A stretch of 64,000 bases of DNA from Paraburkholderia youngii (GCF_013366925.1 NZ_JAALDK010000001.1:1061089-1125088); one strand, 5' to 3'; positions 36,239 through 45,314 are shown, counted from the stretch's first letter. Notes: a model not told the origin generated them from the sequence alone. Numbers and translations are program-made.

Positions 36239-36880
36239 ATGAAACTAATCTATGTCGGCGATCCGATGTGTTCGTGGTGCTATGGCTTTGGCAAGGAACT
36301 CTCAGCGCTCGTCGCGCGCGTGTCGGATCTGAAACTGGAAATCGTGGTCGGCGGCATTCGCGCGGGCGCGACCGATGTTCTCGATGCAGCCGGCAAGCGT
36401 TTCCGGCTGCAGCACTGGCAACGCGTGGAAGCGCTGAGCGGCTTGCCGTTCAACCGCGAAGCGTTCATGGCGCGCGAGGGGTTCGTCTACGATACCGAGC
36501 CGGTTTGCCGTGCCGTTGTGGCGGCGCGCCGGTTCGTCAGTGGCGATGCTTTGCTTTCGGTGTTTCGCGCGTTTCAGAATGGCTTCTATGTGCAGGGGTT
36601 GGATACGACCGACGCTCGCGTGTTGAGCGATATCGCAGCGACGGCGCTGGCGGCCGTAGGCGTTCAGGTGAATGCCGACTCGTTCTACCTGGCATGGGCA
36701 GGGGCAGAAGCGATAGAAGAGACGCAGCGCGATTTCGCGCGCGCGCGGGCGCTTGGGGTCGCGTCGTTTCCGACCTTGCTGCTTGAAGAGCAAGGTCGGA
36801 TGTACGCCGTGAATTCGGGCTACGCGAGCGTCAACGCCCTCGAAGAAAGATTCAACCAGATCGAGCGGCTGGTTGCCTGA
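36239..36880 (+). CDS. DsbA-family (FrnE-like) thioredoxin-fold protein
   Basis: The 213-residue protein opens MKLIYVGDPMCSWCYGFGKE, with a CSWC redox motif at residues 11-14 and no signal peptide, so it is cytoplasmic. The helical insert and late ASFPTLLLEEQG (cis-Pro loop) fit the DsbA/FrnE group. Family members are thiol oxidoreductases linked to oxidative stress. The ATG at 36239 is chosen because the product then starts directly at the first beta strand. A strong hairpin follows. Confidence 0.88.
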   Translation: MKLIYVGDPMCSWCYGFGKELSALVARVSDLKLEIVVGGIRAGATDVLDAAGKRFRLQHWQRVEALSGLPFNREAFMAREGFVYDTEPVCRAVVAARRFVSGDALLSVFRAFQNGFYVQGLDTTDARVLSDIAATALAAVGVQVNADSFYLAWAGAEAIEETQRDFARARALGVASFPTLLLEEQGRMYAVNSGYASVNALEERFNQIERLVA

Positions 36881-36900
36881 TCGCGTTTGATCCTGGGTTG

Positions 36901-36942
36901 TTCGAAACGGGCTGCGCAAGCGATTGCACAGCCCGTTTCGAA
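36901..36942 (+). terminator. Long hairpin after the DsbA-like gene
   Basis: TTCGAAACGGGCTG and CAGCCCGTTTCGAA form a perfect 14-bp stem around a 14-base loop, 21 bases after the stop codon. Confidence 0.75.
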
Positions 36943-36974
36943 TTGCGGACCGGGCGGAAATCAATAAGGAGCGG

Positions 36975-37150
36975 ACTGCAACGAACAATAGCGTCGAAAT
37001 CGTCGAACTCGTCCAGCACTATTCCGACGCCATCCGGCGAGGGATGTAAAGCCACTGAGAATGGTGTTCGATGCGCACGCGATCGTGGCGGGGGGAGGTG
37101 AATGGCCAGCCCTGCTAAAGACGATGGACGAGTACCTTGCGGGTGTTGCA
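36975..37150 (+). pseudogene. NTF2/lumazine-binding-like remnant with a one-base frameshift
   Basis: The frame reads NNSVEIVELVQHYSDAIRRG, then a single-base insertion (GGGATG in place of an expected GCGATG-like codon) moves the reading to LRMVFDAHAIVAGGGEWPAL and LKTMDEYLAGVANRP. Both blocks match the order found in the small NTF2-like (putative lumazine-binding) proteins. After about 37150 the match stops and SDR sequence from the other strand begins. Confidence 0.6.
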
Positions 37151-37154
37151 AACA

Positions 37155-37266
37155 GGCCACGGGCCGTGGCGACCACGCGATGGCCCTGCGCGCGGAAGGC
37201 CTCGACGGTTTCCGCGCCGATGCCTTGCGATGCCCCGGTGACGATGACGATCCTGGAAGTGCTCAT
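37155..37266 (-). pseudogene. 5' scrap of an SDR gene
   Basis: The minus strand encodes MSTSRIVIVTGASQGIGAET followed by VEAFRAQGHRVVATARG, the start of a Rossmann-fold SDR with the TGASQGIG cofactor motif. The frame then enters unrelated sequence, so only the first 37 or so codons survive. Confidence 0.85.
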
Positions 37267-37440
37267 TGTGTATCTCGCAGTAAGGGTAAGTCGGCCGGAC
37301 GGCCGTTCGAATCGACGGATCCGGTGAAGGAGCACTGTAGGCGCATCGGTTGCTCATGCGAACACACACCATGGACAAAGAGTCTTGCGTCATGAGAACA
37401 AATCGCGGCGGGCTGACGACGCTGCGCACGCGGCGATCAC

Positions 37441-38379
37441 TCAGGCGGCGACCTCGGTCGGGTGGCACTGTTGGCGGTATTGCCGGGGGGTGAGCTCGAG
37501 GAGCCTTTGAAACAAAAAGCCACAATCGAACGCGACGGTTTTCATCGGAATGTTGCGTTCCTCCAGGAGCTTCTTCGCCGCACCGACACGGACCTGATCC
37601 ACGAATGCAGAAGGGGTCGTGTGGAGATGCTTCGCGAAGATCCTGGATAGCGTGCGCCGGCTTACATGGACCGCGCCGGCGAGTTGCTCTATCGAAAGTA
37701 CATCGGACAGATGGTCGTCGATATGGCGTTGTACTCTTCTGATAATCGTGCTTTCATCGCCTGGCGTGGCAATGCAAGGATTGCGTTCGCAGGACTCGCT
37801 GTGCAGTTTGGCGCCAAGACGCCTTGCCACCTGTTCGGCGAGCGTCTGGCCCCAGTCTTGCGAGACGAGAGAGAGGCCAAGGTCGAGTCCGGCAGTCGCG
37901 CCGCCAGATGAAATCAGGCGTCCGTCGCGGATCAGATTCTTGTCGGGACGTATCCGGGCGCGCGGGAATTCGCCGGCCATCTGGCTCGCGTCGGCCCAAT
38001 TCGCAACGATCTCCTTGCCATCGAGCAGACCTGCGCGCCCCAGCAGCCATGCGCCGTTGCAAACGCAGCCGTATCGCTTCGATTCGAGTGCGCGTCGCCG
38101 CAGCCAGTCCAGAAAATCCTGCTTCGGCCGGACGTGAGTTGCGTGAAAGGCGCCTGTCACCAGCAGAAGATCGAGGTTTGCGCGAAAGTCCGCGTAAGCC
38201 CACGGCACGCACAGTTGCATTGCGTTCGAACAGGCCACCGCGCCTGCGTGCTCTCCGACGAGGGACACCTGATACCGACGTGGCTCGCTGAGTAAACGAT
38301 TCGCTTCGGCGAACACGTCGAGCACGCCTGCCACGTCCATCGCCTGAACACCATCATGCACTACAAGAGCGACTTTCAT
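37441..38379 (-). CDS. GlxA-type AraC regulator with a shortened second HTH
   Basis: A 312-residue regulator: DJ-1/PfpI-like N-terminal domain (MKVALVVHDGVQAMDVAGVL; VCNGAWLLGRAGLLDG with a Cys at the nucleophile position) and an AraC DNA-binding domain. The first HTH is intact (LSIEQLAGAVHVSRRTLSR). In the second, DCGF is followed at once by LFQRLLELTPRQYRQQ, so about eight residues that normally form the recognition helix are missing. DNA binding by the second HTH is therefore doubtful. The start at 38379 matches the usual family N terminus. Confidence 0.87.
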   Translation of the reverse strand: MKVALVVHDGVQAMDVAGVLDVFAEANRLLSEPRRYQVSLVGEHAGAVACSNAMQLCVPWAYADFRANLDLLLVTGAFHATHVRPKQDFLDWLRRRALESKRYGCVCNGAWLLGRAGLLDGKEIVANWADASQMAGEFPRARIRPDKNLIRDGRLISSGGATAGLDLGLSLVSQDWGQTLAEQVARRLGAKLHSESCERNPCIATPGDESTIIRRVQRHIDDHLSDVLSIEQLAGAVHVSRRTLSRIFAKHLHTTPSAFVDQVRVGAAKKLLEERNIPMKTVAFDCGFLFQRLLELTPRQYRQQCHPTEVAA

Positions 38380-38710
38380 TTTGCGCACCCACTCTGACCG
38401 ACGATGCCGACAGCGCGATGACCCGTTCGTAATATAGGTTAGGCGTGCAGCGCCACCCTGACCATTCTCCGAATGGCTGAAGCTGTATCTTGCCGGCATG
38501 CGGTCCCTCATACGCCGGTATGACCCGTGAAGCTCTCAGGCGTGGTGTGCCATAAGGAGCCGGGTTGACGAGTATGATTTATGGGGGCGCCTGCTTCAAA
38601 GGAAAGCAATGCTCACAGTTTGCAAGCGGTAGCGATAAGTCTCGATATTGCTTACCATAAGGCGAGCATCGGCAGCTTTACGCCGTCACGAACATTTCGA
38701 AGATCGAGCG
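38380..38710. other. Intergenic region between AraC and response-regulator genes
   Basis: No gene is seen. The two flanking genes diverge, so it must hold both promoters. GCATAAGGAGCC at about 38550 has no start codon at the right distance. Confidence 0.4.
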
Positions 38711-39367
38711 ATGACACACGATAGCGTTGGGACGCGAAGTGAACAACTACCAGACTCGCTCGTGTACGTGATCGACGACGATGAGTCTATCCGAGGCGCG
38801 CTCACCAGTCTGCTGAGGTCGGTGGGCATCGAGGTTCGAGCGTTCGCATCGGCTGACGAATTTCTCGCCGAGAAGATGCCGGATGTGCCGAGCTGTCTCA
38901 TTCTCGACATTCGATTGCGAGGCGAGAGCGGTCTCACGCTTCAGCAGGAAGCTTTTAAAGAGAGCATTCGATTTCCCATCGTCTTTCTGACGGGACACGG
39001 CGATATCGGCATGACCGTCAAGGCGATGAAAGCCGGTGCTTTCGATTTTATGACAAAGCCATTCAAGGATCAGGATCTGCTCGATACGATCGCTGCGGCG
39101 CTCAAGCGCGATGGCGAACTGCGGCGCCAGGCGAAGCTCGTTGCGGGCATTCGTCAAGCCTACGATTCACTGACCTCCCGCGAGCGCGAGGTGATCGGGA
39201 TGGTTGCGGAGGGTCTGTTGAACAAACAGATTGCCGACCGCCTGTGTCTCAGCGAGGTCACGGTCAAGATCCATCGGGCGCAGGCCATGCACAAGCTCAA
39301 TGCGCGCTCTGTCGCCGAGCTCATCAAGAAGTTGCAGCAAGTGCAGGCTCCTCAGAGCGCCAGATAA
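38711..39367 (+). CDS. FixJ/NarL-type response regulator
   Basis: The 218-residue protein has a receiver domain (VYVIDDDESIRGALTSLLRS, phospho-acceptor in CLILDIRL, FLTGHGDIGMTVKAMKAGAF, MTKPF) and a LuxR-type HTH (SLTSREREVIGMVAEGLLNK, VTVKIHRAQAMHKL). It should activate transcription on phosphorylation by a histidine kinase. No kinase is adjacent; the nearest is the large hybrid kinase ending at 31761. ATG 38711 is chosen over the longer frame, as residues before it are not conserved. Confidence 0.92.
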   Translation: MTHDSVGTRSEQLPDSLVYVIDDDESIRGALTSLLRSVGIEVRAFASADEFLAEKMPDVPSCLILDIRLRGESGLTLQQEAFKESIRFPIVFLTGHGDIGMTVKAMKAGAFDFMTKPFKDQDLLDTIAAALKRDGELRRQAKLVAGIRQAYDSLTSREREVIGMVAEGLLNKQIADRLCLSEVTVKIHRAQAMHKLNARSVAELIKKLQQVQAPQSAR

Positions 39368-39523
39368 GCATTTGCCCATTCGTTGCGCGGTGGCTGCCTG
39401 CGTCAGCGCGCGGATCTCCCCCAGCTAATACGGACTGGCACAAGAATCATTCGAAGGTGTGATTGCTGCTCAATCGGCCGGCTTGTATTTTGCAGAAAGA
39501 TTCAATCTTTCTGCATCATTTCG

Positions 39524-39919
39524 ATGGCCACCGGACCCCAGATAAAACCAGCGCTTTCGTCTGCAATGATCGGCCTTGTGGACGACGATGAGTCCGTCAG
39601 GATGGCACTGTCCAGTTCGCTGCGTTCGGCGAACTGGAACGTCATCGACTACGCGTCCGCGCATCATCTTCTGGGCGATACGCGCCGCTCCAAACTGAAA
39701 CTCGTCGTCGCCGATATCCAGATGCCAGGCATGGATGGTTTTGCGCTACTCGAGTCGATCAAGCTGTGGAAGCGTCCTATCCCCGTCATTTTCATTACCG
39801 CGTACACGACCCCGGAAGTGCTGGAGCGCGCAAATCGTAACGGCGCCGCAGGCTTCTTCTCGAAGCCTGTGGATGACGCGGGACTTCTCGCACGGGTTAG
39901 TGAACTGCTAACGCAATGA
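39524..39919 (+). CDS. Single-domain response regulator receiver
   Basis: A receiver-only protein of 131 residues: MIGLVDDDESVRMALSSSLR, phospho-acceptor in LKLVVADIQMPGMDG, FITAYTTPEVLERANRNGAA, FFSKPVDD. There is no output domain, so it would act in a phosphorelay or by protein contact. Placed about 160 bases after the FixJ-type regulator, it is probably part of the same phosphotransfer pathway. Confidence 0.9.
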   Translation: MATGPQIKPALSSAMIGLVDDDESVRMALSSSLRSANWNVIDYASAHHLLGDTRRSKLKLVVADIQMPGMDGFALLESIKLWKRPIPVIFITAYTTPEVLERANRNGAAGFFSKPVDDAGLLARVSELLTQ

Positions 39920-40117
39920 CGTGGCCGAACGCTCTGAAATTGGGCGCTATCTGGCCTGAGGGATCTGCCGCTATGCCGGCCGCTGGTTCAGGCCATCCGG
40001 ATGTATTAGACGCGCACGCGCCTGCATCAGGCGTCACATCATATTGGACGATACCGCCGCGCGGCTTACGCGATTACGCTTGAATCGTCGACCAGAGCGA
40101 AATTTGCGAGGTGCGAG

Positions 40118-41092
40118 ATGGACCAGCTTTACATGTTGCGTGCATTCGTCGCTGCTGCGAGGTATCAGAGTTTCAGCAAGGCCGCCGAATCGTTGAATGT
40201 GACCACCGGGTCTGTTTCAAAAGCGATCGCCAGGCTTGAAGAATGCGTCCAGACGAGAGTCCTGCTCAGGACCACGAGGTCCGTTTCCTTGACAGACGCA
40301 GCACACTCGTACTATCTGATTTGTTGCCGTTTGCTCGAAGAGCTCGACGAGGCTAACCGGCGCATTGCGATGGAGCACGAGGTCAATGGCGGAAAATTGA
40401 GCCTTGTCGTGCACCCCATGCTGGTGAACGGGGTGTTCCCACGGTTGGTGCGGCGCTATCGAGCCATCGCGCCTCATGTGAATCTGATGGTTTCCGTTCA
40501 GGATCACCCCGCGAACCTGTTCGATGGCCGTTTCGATATCGCCATTCTTCCGCCTCAGCTGGTCGAGCAGTCCACCGTAATTCGCCGGACGCTAGCGCAC
40601 TCGCCTCGCATTCTCGTCGCCGCTCCGGCCTATCTCGAGCAATATGGCGCACCGGAATCCGCTGCGCAGGTCGCCAATCATTTTTTACTGATCGATCCGG
40701 AAACGAGAAAGAAAAATGCGGAGTTCATCGATCTCTATGAGGGTGTCCGGAAGGTGAGCGTTTTGCCCATGTCGTCGATGGAAGGTGACCAGCTGCTGCT
40801 TCGCGCGGCAGCGCTCGAAGGTACCGGCATTGCCACGCTGCCTGAAACCATGGTTCGCGACGACATTGATAGGGGAGATCTCGTGCACGTCCTGCCGGAA
40901 TGTACGGCATCGGAAAGCAGCATTGAAATATGCCTTTTCTATGCTCATCGGGAACTGATCTCGGCACGGATCAGGATGTTCGTCGACTTCTGCACTGAGT
41001 TCTTTCGGGCTCCTGCCAGGTCGACAGTTATTGATGTAATGCGCGTGCCGCGACCGGCCGTGCGGACCAAAGATCTCGAGATGATTTCGTGA
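40118..41092 (+). CDS. LysR-family transcriptional regulator
   Basis: The 324-residue protein has an HTH starting MDQLYMLRAFVAAARYQSFS and KAAESLNVTTGSVSKAIARL, followed by an effector domain (LSLVVHPMLVNGVFPRLVRR, FDIAILPPQL). The C-terminal tail of about 25 residues is longer than usual. There is no divergent partner gene, so its target is unknown. An IS5-family element sits 254 bases downstream. Confidence 0.9.
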   Translation: MDQLYMLRAFVAAARYQSFSKAAESLNVTTGSVSKAIARLEECVQTRVLLRTTRSVSLTDAAHSYYLICCRLLEELDEANRRIAMEHEVNGGKLSLVVHPMLVNGVFPRLVRRYRAIAPHVNLMVSVQDHPANLFDGRFDIAILPPQLVEQSTVIRRTLAHSPRILVAAPAYLEQYGAPESAAQVANHFLLIDPETRKKNAEFIDLYEGVRKVSVLPMSSMEGDQLLLRAAALEGTGIATLPETMVRDDIDRGDLVHVLPECTASESSIEICLFYAHRELISARIRMFVDFCTEFFRAPARSTVIDVMRVPRPAVRTKDLEMIS

Positions 41093-41346
41093 TGGCGTGT
41101 TGATGCCCCCCCACTCGCGCCGTATTTGCGAAATGGACGCCCGCAGCCCTAACTGGGAGAGGAGATGCCCGCAATAGTGTGGGCGTATTTGAGGAGGTGG
41201 TATCGCAGCGACGCCTCATTGCGATATTTGCCACCACTCGTTGACGACGTCCCGTAAGCCAGCTTCTCGATACTCCCATGGAATGGAAGGATCATTCCCG
41301 AGGCTATGGGATTCTCTTGGCTATTGAAGGTGATTAATCTGCCTAG

Positions 41347-42698
41347 CAGGCTGTTGAATTTGGATCCCGTGTAAACGGGGTTTGAAGGACGGGCGTTATG
41401 GATATCGTGTTCATGATCTTTGGCAGCGGATGCGATGCGCGGAATGGACGAGATGCAGGAACCCCTGTTCACGACGGTCAAGCTCGAGGACTTCGTCCCG
41501 GCAGATCACCCGTTGCGACCGATCCGGTTGCTGGTGAATGATGCGTTGAAACGGCTCAACGGGCTGTTCAGCGTCATCTACGCGGACACCGGTCGTGCCT
41601 CGATTGCGCCTGAGAAGCTGATGCGGGCGCTGCTGTTGCAGGTGTTCTACTCCGTACGCAGCGAGCGCATGCTGATGGAGCAGATGCGCTACAACCTGCT
41701 GTTCCGCTGGTTTGTCGGGCTGGCGATTGAGGACGCCGTGTGGGACCACTCGGTGTTCTCGAAGAACCGCGACCGGCTTCTGGAGCATGAAGTCGTGGAA
41801 GCGTTCTTCACCGAAGTCATGAGCCTGGCGGACAAGCGGGGCTTGCTGTCGAGAGAGCATTTCTCGGTGGACGGCACGCTGATTCAGGCGTGGGCCAGTC
41901 ACAAAAGCTTCCGCCGCAAGGACGGCCCGGACGATGGTCCGCCAGCCGGCGGTGGCCGCAACGCCGACACCGACTGGAAAGGCGAGCGACGTAGCAATGC
42001 CACGCACGAGTCGACTACTGATCCGGAGGCGCGATTGTTCAAGAAGAGCCACAAGAGCCCGGCCATCCTGTGCTACCACGGGCACATCCTGATGGAGAAT
42101 CGCTCGGGGCTGGTGGTCGGCGCCGTGGTTAGTCACGCAGATGGTTTTGCCGAGCGGGCCAGCGCATTGCAATTGCTCGATTGCGTGCCAGGTACTCATG
42201 CGAAGACAGTTGGCGCCGACAAGGCGTATGACACCCGTGACTTCGTGAACGATTGCCGCGCTCGCAACGTGACACCGCATGTCGCGCGCAACGATGAGCG
42301 TTGGGGCGGCAGCGCCATCGACGGTCGCACTTCGCGGCATGCGGGCTACCGGACTAGCCAGATCATCCGCAAACGAATCGAAGAGCATTTCGGCTGGGGC
42401 AAAACCATCGGGCGGATCCGGCAGACGGTCTATCGCGGCCTCAAGCGCGTCGACCAGCACTTCAAGCTGACGATGGTTGCGAGCAATCTGACCCGCATGG
42501 CCCGAATGCCAGGGATGGTGCCGCGAGGAGCGACGCGATGAGCCGCCAATGCGCGAAGACTGCGCGCCAGACGAGCCGCATGCGTGCGCCTGCCCCGCGC
42601 AGATCGCGCGGTGAACCGTTAATTCAGCGCAATATCGCACGCGCAAGTCTCCTGAACATAGCTTCGGTCGTCATGACGGGGCGCTTTTCAACAGCCTG
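41347..42698 (+). mobile_element. IS5-family insertion sequence, apparently intact
   Basis: The 1352-bp element has terminal inverted repeats beginning CAGGCTGTTGAA at the left and ending TTCAACAGCCTG at the right. It is flanked on both sides by CTAG (41343-41346 and 42699-42702), the target duplication typical of IS5-group elements. One full-length transposase gene is inside. Confidence 0.85.
41420..42541 (+). CDS. IS5-family transposase
   Basis: A 373-residue DDE transposase. The N-terminal DUF772-like domain is visible (VPADHPLRPIRLLVNDALKR; FRWFVGLAIEDAVWDHSVFS) and the first catalytic Asp is in HFSVDGTLIQAWAS. The second acidic motif lies in TVGADKAYDTRDFV, and the Glu in RIEEHFGWGKTIGRIRQTVY. 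No frameshift is seen, so it is probably active. Alternative ATG at 41444 gives MDEMQEP. Confidence 0.9.
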   Translation: MAADAMRGMDEMQEPLFTTVKLEDFVPADHPLRPIRLLVNDALKRLNGLFSVIYADTGRASIAPEKLMRALLLQVFYSVRSERMLMEQMRYNLLFRWFVGLAIEDAVWDHSVFSKNRDRLLEHEVVEAFFTEVMSLADKRGLLSREHFSVDGTLIQAWASHKSFRRKDGPDDGPPAGGGRNADTDWKGERRSNATHESTTDPEARLFKKSHKSPAILCYHGHILMENRSGLVVGAVVSHADGFAERASALQLLDCVPGTHAKTVGADKAYDTRDFVNDCRARNVTPHVARNDERWGGSAIDGRTSRHAGYRTSQIIRKRIEEHFGWGKTIGRIRQTVYRGLKRVDQHFKLTMVASNLTRMARMPGMVPRGATR

Positions 42699-42751
42699 CT
42701 AGGTGTTTCCCCGGGGAGGCGCCCCTCCATCACCTTGCTAGAGAGATCGAA

Positions 42752-42994
42752 ATGAAATTGCTTACTGCTGTTCTTTTTGCATGTTCGCTGTCGGCCAGCT
42801 TCGCTGTTCACGCAGAACCCCTTGCCCCCGCGCATGCGGATGTTCAACAGGCGGCCGAGGCGGGTACGTCCGCGGCGAATACATCCGAGGCGAATACGAA
42901 TCGCGCGCCGTGGCGCCGGGCTTTGGCTCCGGCCAGGGACCCTAATGCCTGTGTGGGTCCGGCGAGTTTCTGCGACCTGTTTTTTGGCAGTTGA
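42752..42994 (+). CDS. Small secreted protein with C-terminal Cys-Cys motif
   Basis: An 80-residue protein with a clear Sec signal peptide (MKLLTAVLFACSLSASFAVH, cleavage after AHA-like VHA), an Ala/Thr/Glu/Asn-rich spacer and the tail DPNACVGPASFCDLFFGS. AGAGAG precedes the ATG. The tail resembles that of the protein at 21643 in the order Cys, Val-Gly, Ser, Cys-Asp, Phe, Gly-Ser. Function unknown. Confidence 0.75.
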   Translation: MKLLTAVLFACSLSASFAVHAEPLAPAHADVQQAAEAGTSAANTSEANTNRAPWRRALAPARDPNACVGPASFCDLFFGS

Positions 42995-43429
42995 GGTTGC
43001 TAAGGGTTGGCGCCGCGCGCATCGATTGATCGCGATCGAGCACACACAGCGGGAAAAAAGAGCGATTCACCGAGCGTGTGAATCCCCTCATCGAGGCGCG
43101 GCGACCATAGTTTCTCGTCGTTGAACTCAACCGCCGGATTGGCGCGCACAGCGTGTCCAGGTGAACGCATGACTCCGGGTTGCGACCGAGCCTGAACTTC
43201 ATTCAGCCATCGGAGCGCATCGGTGCAGAATCATAAAACCTACGGCTTGCACTGACCTGCCGCGAAAGCGATCGCTCCTGGTGCCGGCTCGCTTGTGGAC
43301 GAGGATGGGTCGATGCTGTGGAAGAACCCAATGACCGTCTCCCTCACGAGGTTTTCGGGGGTCTTCTTACGGGCACGCGTGCGGGCGAAGGTTCATCGGC
43401 CGTATCGGCGCGACCGCGCTTCCGTGTAT
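42995..43429. other. Intergenic region, no feature recognised
   Basis: About 430 bases after the small secreted gene with no supportable gene or RNA. Confidence 0.45.
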
Positions 43430-43684
43430 CACAACGCCTTTTACGGAGTTCGTGGCCCGGAGAACGAGCTTTCCATGCTGCTCCAAGCTTCGCATGGCGC
43501 GCTTGGTCGGCAGCCGCAGGTTATCGCGCTTGTCGCGGAGGCACGCCTCAGGAAGACCGGCATCTTGCAGGAGTTCTGCCGTTGGCCGAACCAGTTTGAG
43601 GATGTCAGGAACTACTGGCCCGACACGCTTCCAGGCGGCGATGGCACCCAGCATGTCAATCGTATCTTCAAAGGGTATCTCTAG
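43430..43684 (+). pseudogene. Degenerate AAA/STAND ATPase N-terminal scrap
   Basis: The frame reads FYGVRGPENELSMLLQASHG, then VIALVAEARLRKTGILQEFC. This fits the start of a STAND-type ATPase (GRExEL...VVGEAGLGKTRLVQEF), but the Walker A glycines are replaced (AEARLRKTG). Upstream and downstream parts are absent and the frame ends three bases before the stress-protein start. Confidence 0.55.
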
Positions 43685-43686
43685 CC

Positions 43687-44145
43687 ATGTTCAATATCCT
43701 CCTCGTTCCGCTGGACGGCACAGCCCAGAGTGTCCGCGTCGTCGACCTGGCCAGCCGCGTGGCGGCTCCAGGCAGGGCAACCGTACACCTTCTTTGCGTT
43801 GTCGACCCATCCTACTTTTTGCCTCCCGGTAGCGAAAGTGGCACCGCACCCGATCGCCTGAATTATCCGCCTGCACGGGCGCAGACATCTTTCGCACAAG
43901 CCGTTCTGACTGCAGCAGCCGCCCAGCTTGCCGACCGGAATCTCACCGTGGAACAGCACCTCTGCGCGGGAAATTCTCCGGCCGACGTCGTCATCGAACA
44001 AGCCCGGCTGCTGACCGCGGAGGTCATTGTGATGGGACATCACCATTTGTCGCGGCTACGCCGCTGGGCGAACCCGTCGACGAGCGGGGAGGTCATTGAT
44101 CGGTCGCCGTGTGCGGTACTGATCGAGACATGGGACAAAGGCTAA
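43687..44145 (+). CDS. Universal stress protein (UspA family)
   Basis: The 152-residue protein has the Usp alpha/beta fold: MFNILLVPLDGTAQSVRVVD, and near the end EVIVMGHHHLSRLRRWANPS then SPCAVLIE. The G-2x-G-9x-G(S/T) ATP motif is not obvious (GHHHLSRLRRWANPSTS), so nucleotide binding is uncertain. A hairpin lies about 30 bases after the stop. Confidence 0.88.
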   Translation: MFNILLVPLDGTAQSVRVVDLASRVAAPGRATVHLLCVVDPSYFLPPGSESGTAPDRLNYPPARAQTSFAQAVLTAAAAQLADRNLTVEQHLCAGNSPADVVIEQARLLTAEVIVMGHHHLSRLRRWANPSTSGEVIDRSPCAVLIETWDKG

Positions 44146-44176
44146 CCGGGGTGACTTTGATTTCCGGTCAATTCTC

Positions 44177-44201
44177 CGGCTAGCCGCACCCAAGCTAGCC
44201 G
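44177..44201 (+). terminator. Hairpin after the universal stress protein gene
   Basis: CGGCTAGC and GCTAGCCG form a perfect 8-bp stem around a 9-base loop, followed by a T-rich stretch (TGGGTTTGCCTTT). The rest of the gap to 44459 holds no gene. Confidence 0.6.
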
Positions 44202-44459
44202 TGGGTTTGCCTTTGCTCGCCAAATCAAATACGTGCAAAATCAGTTGGCTGCTGTCTATCCGCCCGCGCTGCAACGCGTCAATACTTTTGTAAAGGCGCA
44301 AAGTGCCAGATGCGCGATAGACGCTTTTTCAGATTGGCCCGACACCGCCGCACCGCAGTTCGTCGTGTGCCTCATGATCTTACGTTGAGTTGATTCCAAC
44401 ATCGCCGCCGTTCGTGGGCGGAGCACGATAGCCTTGGGTCCATTCCGAGGAACGAAGCG

Positions 44460-45082
44460 ATGCGCGCACAAACGAAGGATGATGTTATGCAGACGAACCA
44501 TGGCGATACGGCAGGAGGTAGGGCAACGGTTGAAAAGGGGATGGCCGGAGTTCTGGAAAGGTTGTCAGGACGTCTTCCCGCGGTATTGATCGACTCGCTG
44601 CGAGAGCAGTGGAGAGGCCTGGATACGATCGACCGGCAGGTCGGTCAGATCGAGCGCCGGTTGCTGGAGTGGATGAAGGAAGATCACTCAGCCAAAGCGA
44701 TCGCAGCAATTCGTTGCGTAGGGCTACTCACTTCGACGCCGGCAGTGGCAACGATGGAACACGCCGAAGCCTTCAGATCCGGCCGCGAGTTTGCTGCATG
44801 GCTGGGTCTTGTGCCGGGCCAGACTGGCTTGGGCGGGATATCAGGCTGTGAGGACTCAGTAGGCGAGGTGACACATATCTGAGGACTTTGCTGGTTCATG
44901 GAACGCGCAGGATTATCTATCGGACCAAAGAGCCGGGGCAGTGGGTGGAGCAGATGAAACAGCGGCGTCCGTTGAACGTCGCAATCGTCGCCATGGCCAC
45001 CAAGCTCGCCCGAATAGGCTGGGCGGTGCTGGCGCATCAACAGCCATACCGTGCAAATCACCGGCGCAAAAAACCTGCGTGA
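44460..45082 (+). pseudogene. IS110-family transposase remnant
   Basis: The C-terminal transposase_20 domain is recognisable: LSGRLPAVLIDSLREQWRGL, then IRCVGLLTSTPAVATMEHAE and FAAWLGLVPGQTGLGG. Near 44850 a frameshift moves the frame to RTLLVHGTRRIIYRTKEPGQ and WVEQMKQRRPLNVAIVAMAT. The catalytic DEDD N-terminal domain is missing. It is therefore inactive. Confidence 0.88.
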
Positions 45083-45314
45083 TCCAGACGGCAGTACCTT
45101 GCTCATCTTTGAAAGTAAGCGTAAGCGGCTCGGCAGGGCCGGTCCCCGATCCGCGCGCGCGTGGAGCATGATGTGAGGGCGTGAGGAGGTCCGGGTAGAT
45201 CACGTGAGATCGTTCCATGATCGTGGACACGATCTATCTGGATCTGCCCGGTCAAACGGCGGGCGGGGGCGGAGTGGCCGGATTCAGTTTGACGGCCACG
45301 TTCCAGGGAAGCAG

